DNA from: Grimontia kaedaensis
Lineage (GTDB): Bacteria; Pseudomonadota; Gammaproteobacteria; Enterobacterales; Vibrionaceae
Direction: 5' to 3'
Length of the DNA stretch: 64,000 nucleotides
Assembly (NCBI RefSeq): GCF_023746615.1
Contig: NZ_CP082275.1
Span: 3,658,001 to 3,722,000, forward strand
The notes under the pieces were generated by a model. It ran no database searches. It was given only the letters and a program-made list of their open reading frames with translations, and was not told the origin of the DNA. The position numbers and the translations under genes are program-made. Numbering within the stretch: the stretch's first letter is position 1; each line of letters starts with the position of its first letter. Shown piece by piece: positions 17,701 through 25,123 of this stretch.

Positions 17701-17869
17701 CAACAATGTCCTGCCCTTCGACACCTTTTTCAATTCCGCGCACAATGGACTCCGTCCAGAAAAAGTCCGGATGGTAGGAATGAATGGCGAGAACCTGATA
17801 GGCTGCTAGTGCTGCGCCGCTTTGAAGAAAGAGAACAGTAACAAAAAGCCACTTAAATATTTGGCGCAT
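14717..17869 (-). CDS. Membrane sensor with periplasmic ABC-substrate-binding-like domain, PAS-PAS-GGDEF-EAL output
   Basis: This 1050-residue protein probably turns c-di-GMP over in response to a periplasmic ligand. A signal peptide ends near ALAA (20-23). Residues about 25-320 resemble the ABC substrate-binding family (HSYHPDFFWTESIVRGIEKG). A transmembrane helix lies near 334-355, PAS-like regions at about 370-480 and 495-605, GGDEF at about 615-775 and EAL at about 790-1035. The GGDEF site is intact (ARLGGDEF, 691-698) and has no RxxD inhibitory site. The EAL signature reads EVL (826-828), but the other catalytic residues are kept: N in SINLSG, E in LEITE, DDFG, IKID, AEFVE and YAQGY. The synthase/hydrolase balance cannot be told from sequence. 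It is monocistronic, divergent from asnC. Confidence 0.9.
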   Translation of the reverse strand: MRQIFKWLFVTVLFLQSGAALAAYQVLAIHSYHPDFFWTESIVRGIEKGVEGQDIVVEHTYLDTKRIQSPDYHEELKRLYLTRLEEHRYDAVLTTDNAALWLVNELAEEIGNVPVVFSGLNSASLEPYQNINMLGGVEELINVPANVALIKALHPDTQRVWLALDDAYSSRQYWQAISRQLDNSMDELGVDIRRMHKVSFEQLVEQSAGLEEGDVILFVSFFKDANGDFMEHGDLLTKVTQATTVPVYGANSFMLPYGIVGGIMVDGEHHGKVQAGLLIEALNNDEMPKIISDANQLIFEYDVAKKRQIDIRQFPQATINNQPPPFWQANRDALLSSLAIMFVAMVIIGILTKHMNRQKQGERALAQSRALFKGVFDQSHQYIALLDYQGRVISANGAFQRLFPEFGNRGFLPLWRWSEWLSADRLKLHLESLIEGQASRFEVCLLSEQQNEVILDVALKALPDHSHADAQILFEARDISQRKLAEQKLQRSEVEYRMLYEQQPVMLLTIDQQSRIQSVNQCTTEWLGFSKRHMLGHKVTDFYADGSLPPRSLLNSKDRERFGIRRREIRYRTSDGKERWIRESIRSTQVQSQLLLVGEDITENRRMEQQLRYQAQHDFLTGLLNRNYFEARLVDVLGTLTENGAVHAMFYIDLDQFRVINDTVGHEAGDEALKQTAQVLRELLPIGATLARLGGDEFAVICYDCNEQDALDQGRKILDTLSELDFYWKNTRLALGCSVGIRMLDKTAGTPQQVHAQADTACYAAKHDGRSRVHLYRPDDQELRRHEREMSFVSKIHDALAEDRFEVYAQPIVSVTSRLKEKLYFEVLVRMRDTQGDNVAPGQFIPAAERYNMAHLIDKRVIEKTLGWFERYPEYVDSVGMVSINLSGRSMSDEGFIQFLIEALKTSTIPSTSISLEITETAAIGNLSDAIELFKKLKQLGCTIALDDFGSGLSSFGYLKRLPVDIIKIDGQFVRDIAEDETDYVMVRAIHQLATQMGKKTVAEFVENDAILMRLRSLGVDYAQGYFFSVPKPMEQLILETAASEKEAVL

Positions 17870-17989
17870 AGAATGAAGTAGGTTTGTCTTAATTCTGTAT
17901 CAGTTGTACCACACGGTATTGGGAAGGCTATCAATTGGTCAAGTTTTATGCACGGAAACTGCGGGTAACATGGAGTTTAGTGAATCGCT

Positions 17990-18451
17990 ATGAATGAAAT
18001 TGCAAAATTAGATGATTTAGATCGCCAAATTCTACGAACCCTGATGGCGGATGCCAAAGTGCCCTATGCGGAAATGGGAAAACGTTTTTCTGTCAGCCCA
18101 GCCACAGTGCATGTGCGGGTTGAAAAGATGAAATCGGCGGGCATCATCACTGGCACCGAAGTCTTGGTGAATACCAAAGCATTAGGCTACGACGTGTGCT
18201 GTTTTATCGGCATCAACCTCTATGCAGCACGGGACTACCACTCGGCGCTGGAAAAGCTTCAACAACTTGATGAAGTGGTGGAAGCCTATTACACCACGGG
18301 CGCCTATAACATCTTCGTCAAACTGATGTGCCGCTCGATTGAAGAGTTGCAATACGTGTTGATTGATAAGCTCCAGGCTATCGACGAAGTACAATCGACG
18401 GAAACCCTGATTTCCCTGCAAAACCCCATTAAGCGAAATGTCGCGCCTTAA
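17990..18451 (+). CDS. asnC: Lrp/AsnC family transcriptional regulator AsnC
   Basis: The 153-residue regulator has an N-terminal winged helix-turn-helix (LDDLDRQILRTLMADAKVPYAEMGKRFSVSPATVHVRVEKMK, residues 6-48) and a C-terminal RAM ligand-binding domain with YYTTGAYNIFVKLMCRS. The match to AsnC itself (152 residues in E. coli) is strong, notably VCCFIGINLYAARDYHSALEKL. AsnC activates asparagine synthetase asnA in E. coli, but no asnA lies beside it here. It is divergent from the sensor gene and convergent with hemB. Confidence 0.9.
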   Translation: MNEIAKLDDLDRQILRTLMADAKVPYAEMGKRFSVSPATVHVRVEKMKSAGIITGTEVLVNTKALGYDVCCFIGINLYAARDYHSALEKLQQLDEVVEAYYTTGAYNIFVKLMCRSIEELQYVLIDKLQAIDEVQSTETLISLQNPIKRNVAP

Positions 18452-18475
18452 TTAAAAGACTCCGGCGTATGGAGA

Positions 18476-18505
18476 CAAAAATGCCAGCGAGTCGCTGGCA
18501 TTTTT
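18476..18505. terminator. Bidirectional terminator between asnC and hemB
   Basis: AATGCCAGCGA faces TCGCTGGCATT with T runs of five on both strands, between two convergent stops (18451 and 18520). Confidence 0.9.
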
Positions 18506-18519
18506 CATTGGGGTTAGGG

Positions 18520-19575
18520 TTATTCTGCGCCTTCTTGATTCGGCAGGTCAGGGATATCCATCTGCTGCTCTTCGGCCAGCCAACGCGCCACGTCTTTGGC
18601 AAAGTACGTAAGGATACCGTCTGCGCCAGCACGCTTGAAGCACATCAGGGATTCGATCACGGTTTTACGCTCATCAAGCCAACCATTCATCGAAGCCGCT
18701 TTGTGCATCGCGTACTCACCGGAAACCTGATAAGCAAAGGTCGGCACCTTAAGCTCCGCCTTCACGCGGCGAACCACGTCAAGGTAAGGCATACCCGGTT
18801 TGACCATCACCATGTCCGCGCCTTCATTAACGTCCATTGCCACTTCATGGATGGCTTCATCACTGTTGGCCGGATCCATCTGATAGGTTTTCTTGTCGCC
18901 GCCTTTGAGGTTGGCCGCCGAGCCGACCGCATCGCGGAATGGGCCATAGTAAGCTGACGCATACTTCGCCGAGTACGCCATGATTTGGGTGTGAATGTAA
19001 CCCGCCTCTTCCAGCGCTCCACGGATAGCACCGATGCGGCCGTCCATCATGTCTGACGGTGCCACGATATCTGCGCCAGCTTCCGCATGGGACAAGGCCT
19101 GCTGAATAAGCACCTGGGTGGTTTCATCATTCAGCACATAACCGTCTTCGTCGGTCAAGCCGTCTTGACCCGACAAGGTGTATGGGTCGAGTGCGACATC
19201 AGTGATCACGCCCATTTGTGGTACGTGCTCTTTCAGCAAACGCACGGCACGCTGCACCAAACCTTCCGGGTTATGCGCCTCGTCAGCAGTGGCTGATTTG
19301 AATTCTTTCGGTACAACAGGGAACAAGGCAATCGCAGGTACGCCCAGTTTTGCCAGATATTCTGCTTCGTACAGCATGAGATCGATGGACAAACGCTCAA
19401 TGCCAGGCATCGACTCTATCGCTTCACGACGGTTTTTCCCCATCAGAATGAACATCGGGTAAATCAGATCGCTGGCGGAAAGCTGGTTTTCCGCCATCAG
19501 GCGGCGGCTGAAATCATGTTTGCGTAGACGGCGCATACGACGGGCCGGAAACGCGCCCTGAATGGATACGGTCAC
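18520..19575 (-). CDS. hemB: Delta-aminolevulinic acid dehydratase HemB (porphobilinogen synthase)
   Basis: The 351-residue enzyme condenses two 5-aminolevulinate molecules to porphobilinogen. Active-site Schiff-base lysines lie in the MAYSAKYASAYYGPFRD block and in MVKPGMPYLD. The metal-loop region reads DVALDPYTLSGQDG instead of the cysteine triad of the zinc enzymes, so this is the aspartate-rich, magnesium-type form as in Pseudomonas. The start is a GTG preceded by a perfect AAGGAGG at six bases. It is isolated from hemCDXY by about 5 kb. Confidence 0.96.
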   Translation of the reverse strand: MTVSIQGAFPARRMRRLRKHDFSRRLMAENQLSASDLIYPMFILMGKNRREAIESMPGIERLSIDLMLYEAEYLAKLGVPAIALFPVVPKEFKSATADEAHNPEGLVQRAVRLLKEHVPQMGVITDVALDPYTLSGQDGLTDEDGYVLNDETTQVLIQQALSHAEAGADIVAPSDMMDGRIGAIRGALEEAGYIHTQIMAYSAKYASAYYGPFRDAVGSAANLKGGDKKTYQMDPANSDEAIHEVAMDVNEGADMVMVKPGMPYLDVVRRVKAELKVPTFAYQVSGEYAMHKAASMNGWLDERKTVIESLMCFKRAGADGILTYFAKDVARWLAEEQQMDIPDLPNQEGAE

Positions 19576-19623
19576 GGTATCCTCCTTAATCCAAGTGCTT
19601 GAGCTTTGACAGCATCATAGCGG

Positions 19624-20403
19624 TTACAGTCCAAAGAATCGACGGGTGTTGAGCGTGGTTTGTGTGATCAACTGCTCAGTGTCCTGCTGACGTAATGCAG
19701 CAATTTCTGATGCTATATGAGGCAAATAGCAGGGTTCATTGCGACGTGATTTGGGTTTTGGCTTGAGATCCCGCGGCAAAAGATACGGTGCATCGGTTTC
19801 AATCATCAACTTGTGATCCGGGATGAGTGGTACAATGGCACGCAAGGCTTCACCGCGCCTTTCATCACACACCCAGCCGGTAATGCCGATATAAAGCCCA
19901 GCTTCCAAGCATGCTTTCAGCTCATCCTCCGAGCCCGTAAAGCAGTGCAGCACAGCCCCCGGCAATTTATCAAGATAAGGCATCAAAATGGCCATAAAGC
20001 GCTCATGGGCGTCACGGCAATGAAGAAACACGGGCATGTTGAGCTCAACGGCGAGTTTAAGATGCGCTTCAAACACCGCCTCTTGCTGCGGTCTTGGTGA
20101 AAAGTCGCGGTTAAAGTCGAGCCCGCACTCACCAATGGCTACCACCTGAGGCTGGTTGGCTAAAGCGCGGATAGACGGAAGCGTCAAATCGTCCACGGTT
20201 TTGGCATCGTGGGGATGAACACCGGCAGTGGAAAACGCAAAACCCGGCATAGATGCGGCCATAGCGGCAGCCTCTGGGCTGGATTCCAGATCCGTCCCTG
20301 TCAGCACCATGGCACTGATACCAGCTTCTTTAGCGCGCGACACAACATCTTCTCTGTCTTTGTCGAACTGGCTGCTGGTGAGGTTCACCCCAATATCAAT
20401 CAC
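19624..20403 (-). CDS. tatD: TatD family 3'-5' exonuclease / metal-dependent hydrolase
   Basis: This TIM-barrel hydrolase is 259 residues from the GTG at 20403. The sequence opens IDIGVNLTSSQF and keeps the metal ligands: GVHPHD, AIGECGLDF, VFLHCRDAH, HCFTGS and ETDAPYLLPR. TatD acts in DNA and RNA end processing and is not needed for Tat export despite its position. The GTG has AAAGGA six bases upstream and gives the expected N-terminus; a TTG two codons earlier is too close to that site. It lies just downstream of tatC, but a terminator separates them. Confidence 0.93.
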   Translation of the reverse strand: MIDIGVNLTSSQFDKDREDVVSRAKEAGISAMVLTGTDLESSPEAAAMAASMPGFAFSTAGVHPHDAKTVDDLTLPSIRALANQPQVVAIGECGLDFNRDFSPRPQQEAVFEAHLKLAVELNMPVFLHCRDAHERFMAILMPYLDKLPGAVLHCFTGSEDELKACLEAGLYIGITGWVCDERRGEALRAIVPLIPDHKLMIETDAPYLLPRDLKPKPKSRRNEPCYLPHIASEIAALRQQDTEQLITQTTLNTRRFFGL

Positions 20404-20433
20404 GCTCAATCCTTTTCATTTGATCTGAATAAG

Positions 20434-20459
20434 AAAAAAGCCAGTGTATCACTGGCTTT
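20434..20459 (-). terminator. Terminator of the tatABC operon
   Basis: On the minus strand, AAAGCCAGTG pairs with CACTGGCTTT around a 3-base loop, followed by a run of T. It is about 20 bases after the tatC stop. Confidence 0.9.
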
Positions 20460-20480
20460 CTGGTTCAGCACTCGCTCAGA

Positions 20481-21242
20481 TTAACCCTGGCTTTGCTCTT
20501 CATTCTCTTCATTTTCTTCGCCGCGCGGTTTGTAGAAGCGGGAGAAGAAAAGGCCGACTTCAAACAGCAGACACATAGGGATCGCCAGAAGCGTCTGTGA
20601 AATGATGTCTGGTGGTGTCAGCAGCATACCGACTACAAACGCCGCGACGACGATGTATGGGCGCTTCTTGCGCAGATCATCAGGCTCTACCGCACCCGTC
20701 CAAGTCAGCAGCAAAATCGCTACCGGGATCTCAAACGCCAGACCAAAGGCCATAAATAGCGCCAGAATGAAATCCAGATAGCTGGCAATGTCTGTGGCTA
20801 TCTGAACATCTACCGGGGCAATCGAGGTAAAAAAGCCAAATACCAGCGGGAAAACCACGAAATAAGCAAATGCCACACCGCAATAGAACAACAGTGAACT
20901 GGAGGCTAACAGCGGGAATATCAGGCGCTTTTCATGTTTGTACAGACCCGGGGCAATAAATGCCCAAACCTGATAGAGGATCATCGGCACCGCAACAAAC
21001 ACCGACACCACCAAAGTCAGCTTGATGGGCGTGAAGAAGGGCGAGGCCACATCCGTCGCAATCATGCTAGTACCTTCCGGCAACTGGGAAACCAGTGGCT
21101 CGGAAATGAAGGTGTAAATGTCGTTGGCAAAGTAAACCAGCGCCAGAAACACCACCAGCACCGCCAGCAATGCGCGCAGCAGACGATCTCTCAGCTCGGT
21201 AAGATGGCTGATGAGCGGTTGGGTATCTTCAACAGATGACAT
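20481..21242 (-). CDS. tatC: Sec-independent protein translocase TatC
   Basis: The 253-residue inner-membrane protein is the twin-arginine signal receptor. It begins with the conserved LISHLTELRDRLLRALLAV, contains six hydrophobic segments and has the FAYFVVFPLVFGFF region with the conserved glutamate-containing loop after it (LAFEIPVAILLL). The C-terminal tail is charged (PRGEENEENEEQ). It is the third gene of tatABC, 35 bases after tatB. Confidence 0.96.
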   Translation of the reverse strand: MSSVEDTQPLISHLTELRDRLLRALLAVLVVFLALVYFANDIYTFISEPLVSQLPEGTSMIATDVASPFFTPIKLTLVVSVFVAVPMILYQVWAFIAPGLYKHEKRLIFPLLASSSLLFYCGVAFAYFVVFPLVFGFFTSIAPVDVQIATDIASYLDFILALFMAFGLAFEIPVAILLLTWTGAVEPDDLRKKRPYIVVAAFVVGMLLTPPDIISQTLLAIPMCLLFEVGLFFSRFYKPRGEENEENEEQSQG

Positions 21243-21277
21243 AGTTTCTCGACAAAAACTGAAGCCCGGATAAAACC

Positions 21278-21640
21278 TTACTCGGTTTTATCCTTGGTTG
21301 GGCTGGAAGCATTGGCAGCGTCTGCAGCAGGCTCACTTTCGCTTTTCGGGGCGTAAGGGCGCTGAACATCTTCCGCTGCTTTTTTTAGCTCATCTACAGA
21401 CTGTTGCAGATCTGGTGACAGGTTTTGCATACCCATCTGCTCGGCTTTTTTCAGGTTCTCCTGAAGCTCCTGGATTTTCAGCTCTTGTTCGAGCTCATCT
21501 CTCACGGAGCCTGCCATTCTTCGCGCCGCACCCACCCATCGGGACACATTGCGGATAGCCACAGGTAAACGTTCGGGGCCAAGCACCACCAGACCGACAA
21601 CGGCGATCAGGATCAGCTCCCAAAAACCGATATCAAACAC
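21278..21640 (-). CDS. tatB: Sec-independent protein translocase TatB
   Basis: The 120-residue protein has the single N-terminal helix and hinge typical of TatB, MFDIGFWELILIAVVGLVVLGPERLP, then an amphipathic helix (AIRNVSRWVGAARRMAGSVRDEL) and a disordered tail. The Glu at residue 8 within the membrane helix is typical of TatB. The start is GTG at 21640. It is four bases from tatA, so the two are translationally coupled. Confidence 0.95.
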   Translation of the reverse strand: MFDIGFWELILIAVVGLVVLGPERLPVAIRNVSRWVGAARRMAGSVRDELEQELKIQELQENLKKAEQMGMQNLSPDLQQSVDELKKAAEDVQRPYAPKSESEPAADAANASSPTKDKTE

Positions 21641-21643
21641 GGA

Positions 21644-21877
21644 TTATGCCTGCTCTTTGTCTTTCGCTTCGCTTTTTTGAGCTGTGTTGTTGCCTTTTTC
21701 TTCCAGTTTTTCCTGGCCGAAATCAGCATCTTTTTTGTCTTCGTCAGACATGGCTTTCTTGAAGCCTTTTACCGCCGAACCCAAGTCGCCACCGATGTTA
21801 CGCAGCTTTTTAGTTCCGAACAGAAGAATAACGATGACTGCTACGATCAGCAGTTGCCAAATACTAATACCACCCAT
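21644..21877 (-). CDS. tatA: Sec-independent protein translocase TatA
   Basis: The 77-residue pore-forming subunit has a transmembrane helix (GISIWQLLIVAVIVILLFGTKKL), then the FGTKKLRNIGGDLGSAVKGFKKAM amphipathic helix with the conserved Phe-Gly hinge and Lys residues. The tail is acidic and disordered. It is the first gene of tatABC, downstream of ubiB on the same strand with an 83-base gap. Confidence 0.96.
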   Translation of the reverse strand: MGGISIWQLLIVAVIVILLFGTKKLRNIGGDLGSAVKGFKKAMSDEDKKDADFGQEKLEEKGNNTAQKSEAKDKEQA

Positions 21878-21960
21878 GCTAGTGTTACCTCTGCGTTATG
21901 TGGTGAATAAAAAAGTAACCGGAGTTTATCCCCTCAATGTTACAACTTATTTCTTTAATT

Positions 21961-23595
21961 TCACTTATTAAATGCGCGCCATGCTAATAACCAGCTAAAC
22001 AGCGCGGTGCCACCAGTCAACTGAGGTAAAAGTTCTACCTGATTGCTATACAGTATGGCAGAAGTCACCAGCAGCGTAGCGCCAACACCCATCAGGAATC
22101 GGGCTCGGTTTTGCTGCTTACGCGCCAGCATAAATTCGCGGTACATGGCATCCATTCGCTGATTAACCTGACGGCCTTGCTTGAGGCTGTCGTAAACCAG
22201 CTCTGGCAACTCGGGCAGTTTCTCCGCCCAGAACGGCGCTCTTTCTTTGATGGCGTTGATCACAGCCTGAGGGCCGACCTGACGTGACATCCAATCTTCC
22301 AAGAACGGCTTGGCGGTATCCCACAAATCCAGTTGCGGATAAAGTTGGCGACCCAACCCTTCCACATAAAGCAGTGTTTTTTGCAGCAAAACCAACTGAG
22401 GTTGCACTTCCATGTTGAAGCGGCGCGCAGTGTTAAACAGGTTCAGCAGCACATGCCCAAATGAAATATCGCACAATGGCTTTTCGAAAATTGGCTCACA
22501 CACGGTACGGATAGCAAATTCGAACTCATCGACATTGGTATCGTGCGGCACCCAGCCTGAATCGACGTGCAGTTCTGCCACTTTGCGGTAGTCACGGTTG
22601 AAGAAGGCGAGGAAGTTTTCCGCCAGATAACGCTTATCTTCACGGTTCAGCGTGCCAACAATGCCGCAATCAAGACCAATCCACTGCGGGTCTTCCGGGT
22701 GCTCATAGGAAACGAACACATTGCCCGGGTGCATGTCTGCATGGAAGAAACTGTCTCGGAACACCTGGGTGAAGAATACCTGCACGCCGCGCTCAGCCAG
22801 AAGCTTGAGATCGGTACCGTTGGCTTTCAGCCCTTCGATATCAGACACCTGAATGCCATAGATGCGCTCAGACACCATCAGGCTCGAGCGGCAGTAATCG
22901 CTGAACACTTCCGGCACATAGAGAATATGGTCGTTCTCAAAGTTGCGGCGAAGCTGAATCGCATTGGCCGCTTCACGCATCAAATCCAGCTCGTCGAGCA
23001 AGGTCTTTTCGTACTCACGCACCACCTCCACCGGCTTTAAGCGTCTTGCTTCCGGCAGGAAGCGCGCCACCAAACGCGCCATGCGGTACATGAGTTTGAT
23101 GTCAGCCTGAATGACAGGGAGGATGTCAGGGCGGATTACCTTCAGCACGACTTCGCGACCGTTTTCCTTTAAGGTCGCGGTATGAACCTGTGCAATCGAG
23201 GCCGATGCCAGCGGGGTTTCGCTGAAATCGTCAAACCAGTTTTCCAGCTGACCACCAAGGGCTTTTTCCATTTGCGCTTTGGCAAGCTTGCCATCAAACG
23301 GCTCTACCTGGTCTTGCAGCAAAGCAAGCTGGTCAGCAATCGCAGGCGGAAAAAGGTCACGGCGGGTCGACATCATCTGACCGAACTTGATCCACACAGG
23401 ACCCAACTCTTGAAGCGCCAAACGCAGGCGCTCACCGAGTTGCTTTTCCGGATGTTCATTCTTCATCCAGAACAGTAATTTGCGCATCAATTGCGGGCCA
23501 CGGGTTATCGGCTGGTCCGGCAACAGTTCATCCAGTCCGTAACTGAGCTGGACCTGAGTAATTTTGTAGAGGCGGCGAATTTCGCTGGGTGTCAT
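21961..23595 (-). CDS. ubiB: UbiB: ABC1/ADCK-type atypical kinase for ubiquinone biosynthesis
   Basis: The 544-residue protein has the ADCK signature: KFGQMMSTRRDLFPPAI (KxGQ motif, about 80-100), the alanine-rich PLASASIAQVHTA loop replacing the glycine-rich loop, VLKVIRPDI with the catalytic Lys, and HADMHPGNVF. Two C-terminal transmembrane helices follow (near 500-540). It is an ATPase required for early ubiquinone hydroxylation steps. The ATG at 23595 overlaps the ubiJ stop as ATGA; upstream in-frame codons are not needed. Confidence 0.96.
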   Translation of the reverse strand: MTPSEIRRLYKITQVQLSYGLDELLPDQPITRGPQLMRKLLFWMKNEHPEKQLGERLRLALQELGPVWIKFGQMMSTRRDLFPPAIADQLALLQDQVEPFDGKLAKAQMEKALGGQLENWFDDFSETPLASASIAQVHTATLKENGREVVLKVIRPDILPVIQADIKLMYRMARLVARFLPEARRLKPVEVVREYEKTLLDELDLMREAANAIQLRRNFENDHILYVPEVFSDYCRSSLMVSERIYGIQVSDIEGLKANGTDLKLLAERGVQVFFTQVFRDSFFHADMHPGNVFVSYEHPEDPQWIGLDCGIVGTLNREDKRYLAENFLAFFNRDYRKVAELHVDSGWVPHDTNVDEFEFAIRTVCEPIFEKPLCDISFGHVLLNLFNTARRFNMEVQPQLVLLQKTLLYVEGLGRQLYPQLDLWDTAKPFLEDWMSRQVGPQAVINAIKERAPFWAEKLPELPELVYDSLKQGRQVNQRMDAMYREFMLARKQQNRARFLMGVGATLLVTSAILYSNQVELLPQLTGGTALFSWLLAWRAFNK

Positions 23596-24215
23596 GCGCT
23601 CTCCACCTCTGCCCATTTCTTTTCAAACGCTTCAAGTCGGGCTGACAGGCGGGAAGCCTGACTCTGAACATCATCGACTTGATCGGCAAAATAGGCGACT
23701 TCCAGCGCACCTGGGGCCAGTCGCCACTCTTCGACCACCAGCTCACCCACATAACGTTGGTTACGCTCGGTCATCTGCTTGAGAAATGCCAACCCTTGCT
23801 GAGCACCTCGAACTAAGGTGTGTGCGACCACATCACCGGTGTAGTGCGAGAGCCACTCTGCGATATCCGGGTTAAGGCCATTCAGAAGATTGGAAAATTG
23901 CTGGGCGACATCAATATCACCGTCCAGATGCAATTTGTCTTCTTTGATGAGTTTGGTCAGGTTGGCTTTGTCTTTAAGCTGCGGCGCAACGGAAATGGCC
24001 AGTGCCAAGTCGCAGTCTGCGTCACCTTCAAAACCCGCCAGCACATCGATTTGCTGACTGAACACAAACACCAACTGCTTGTTGATGTCTGTCAGGCGCA
24101 CACGCAGCACTTTGCCTTTAAGTCTCGCCAGTCGGCGTTGGCTCTCTACATCCTGCTTGAGCAGAGTGTTTAAGCTGGTCTCAACAACGGCGGTGACTAA
24201 TGAGTCTAATGGCAT
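23592..24215 (-). CDS. ubiJ: UbiJ: SCP2-domain ubiquinone biosynthesis accessory factor
   Basis: The protein is 207 residues from the ATG at 24215 (N-terminus MPLDSLVTAVVETSLNTLL), preceded by AAGGGG. It has an N-terminal SCP2 lipid-binding domain (about 15-110) with the characteristic LRVRLTDINKQLVFVF strand, and a C-terminal coiled coil (YFADQVDDVQSQASRLSARLEAFEKKW). UbiJ scaffolds the soluble ubiquinone metabolon together with UbiK. It lies between ubiE and ubiB, the standard gammaproteobacterial order, with 10 bases after ubiE and an ATGA overlap with ubiB. Confidence 0.93.
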   Translation of the reverse strand: MPLDSLVTAVVETSLNTLLKQDVESQRRLARLKGKVLRVRLTDINKQLVFVFSQQIDVLAGFEGDADCDLALAISVAPQLKDKANLTKLIKEDKLHLDGDIDVAQQFSNLLNGLNPDIAEWLSHYTGDVVAHTLVRGAQQGLAFLKQMTERNQRYVGELVVEEWRLAPGALEVAYFADQVDDVQSQASRLSARLEAFEKKWAEVESA

Positions 24216-24225
24216 TCCCAACCCC

Positions 24226-25005
24226 TTAGAATTTGTAGCCGCGGTGCAGAGCAACAATACCACCTGTCAGGTTGAAGTATTTGGTTTGCTCGAAACCTGC
24301 GTCTTCCATCATCCCCTTCAGGGTGTCTTGATCGGGATGCATGCGAATAGACTCTGCTAAATAACGATAGCTTTCGCCGTCATTGGCGATAATTTCGCCC
24401 ATTTTCGGCAGCAGGTGGAAAGAGTAAGCATCATAGACTTTTGACAGCGGCTCAACGATTGGCTTGGAGAATTCCAGTACCAGCAGACGGCCACCCGGCT
24501 TCAGTACGCGGTACATGGAACGCAGTGCTTTGTCTTTGTCAGTGACGTTACGAAGACCAAAGCCGATGGTGATGCAATCAAAGTGGTTATCGGGGAATGG
24601 CAGCTCTTCCGCGTTCGCCTGCACGTAATTCACGTTGCCAACGATACCCAGATCGCGCAGTTTGTCGCGACCGACATTCAACATGGAGTTGTTGATGTCT
24701 GCCAACACCACCTGACCTTTCTCACCCACGATGCGGGAGAATTTAGCTGTCAGATCGCCAGTACCGCCAGCCAGGTCGAGGACACGATGACCCGGACGTA
24801 CGCCGCTGCAGTCAATGGTAAAGCGTTTCCAGATACGGTGAATACCCATGGACATCACATCGTTCATGATGTCGTACTTTGCCGCCACATTGTGGAAGAC
24901 GTTGGCAACCATACCGGCTTTCTCATCTTTAGCGACGGTCTTGAAGCCAAAGTGGGTGGTATTCTGTTCCGCGTCTTGCGTCACGCCCTGTGTCATATCT
25001 GTCAT
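24226..25005 (-). CDS. ubiE: UbiE: C-methyltransferase of ubiquinone/menaquinone synthesis
   Basis: The 259-residue SAM-dependent enzyme methylates 2-polyprenyl-1,4-benzoquinol (and demethylmenaquinol). It has the family signatures YDIMNDVMSMGIHRIWK and RVLDLAGGTGDLTAKF (SAM motif I), NVNYVQANAEELPFPDN, and GFGLRNVTDKDKAL. It is the first gene of the ubiE-ubiJ-ubiB cluster. rmuC lies 118 bases upstream on the same strand. Confidence 0.96.
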   Translation of the reverse strand: MTDMTQGVTQDAEQNTTHFGFKTVAKDEKAGMVANVFHNVAAKYDIMNDVMSMGIHRIWKRFTIDCSGVRPGHRVLDLAGGTGDLTAKFSRIVGEKGQVVLADINNSMLNVGRDKLRDLGIVGNVNYVQANAEELPFPDNHFDCITIGFGLRNVTDKDKALRSMYRVLKPGGRLLVLEFSKPIVEPLSKVYDAYSFHLLPKMGEIIANDGESYRYLAESIRMHPDQDTLKGMMEDAGFEQTKYFNLTGGIVALHRGYKF

Positions 25006-25123
25006 TATTAACCCCTGAGTAACACCGGGCCGGAAAAGAAGAAAACGCCCGATATTTTTGCGCTTAGTGTACTTTATACGCAGAGCATGCTCAAAGCGCT
25101 TAGTGCGCCAAGTGACTGTCCGT

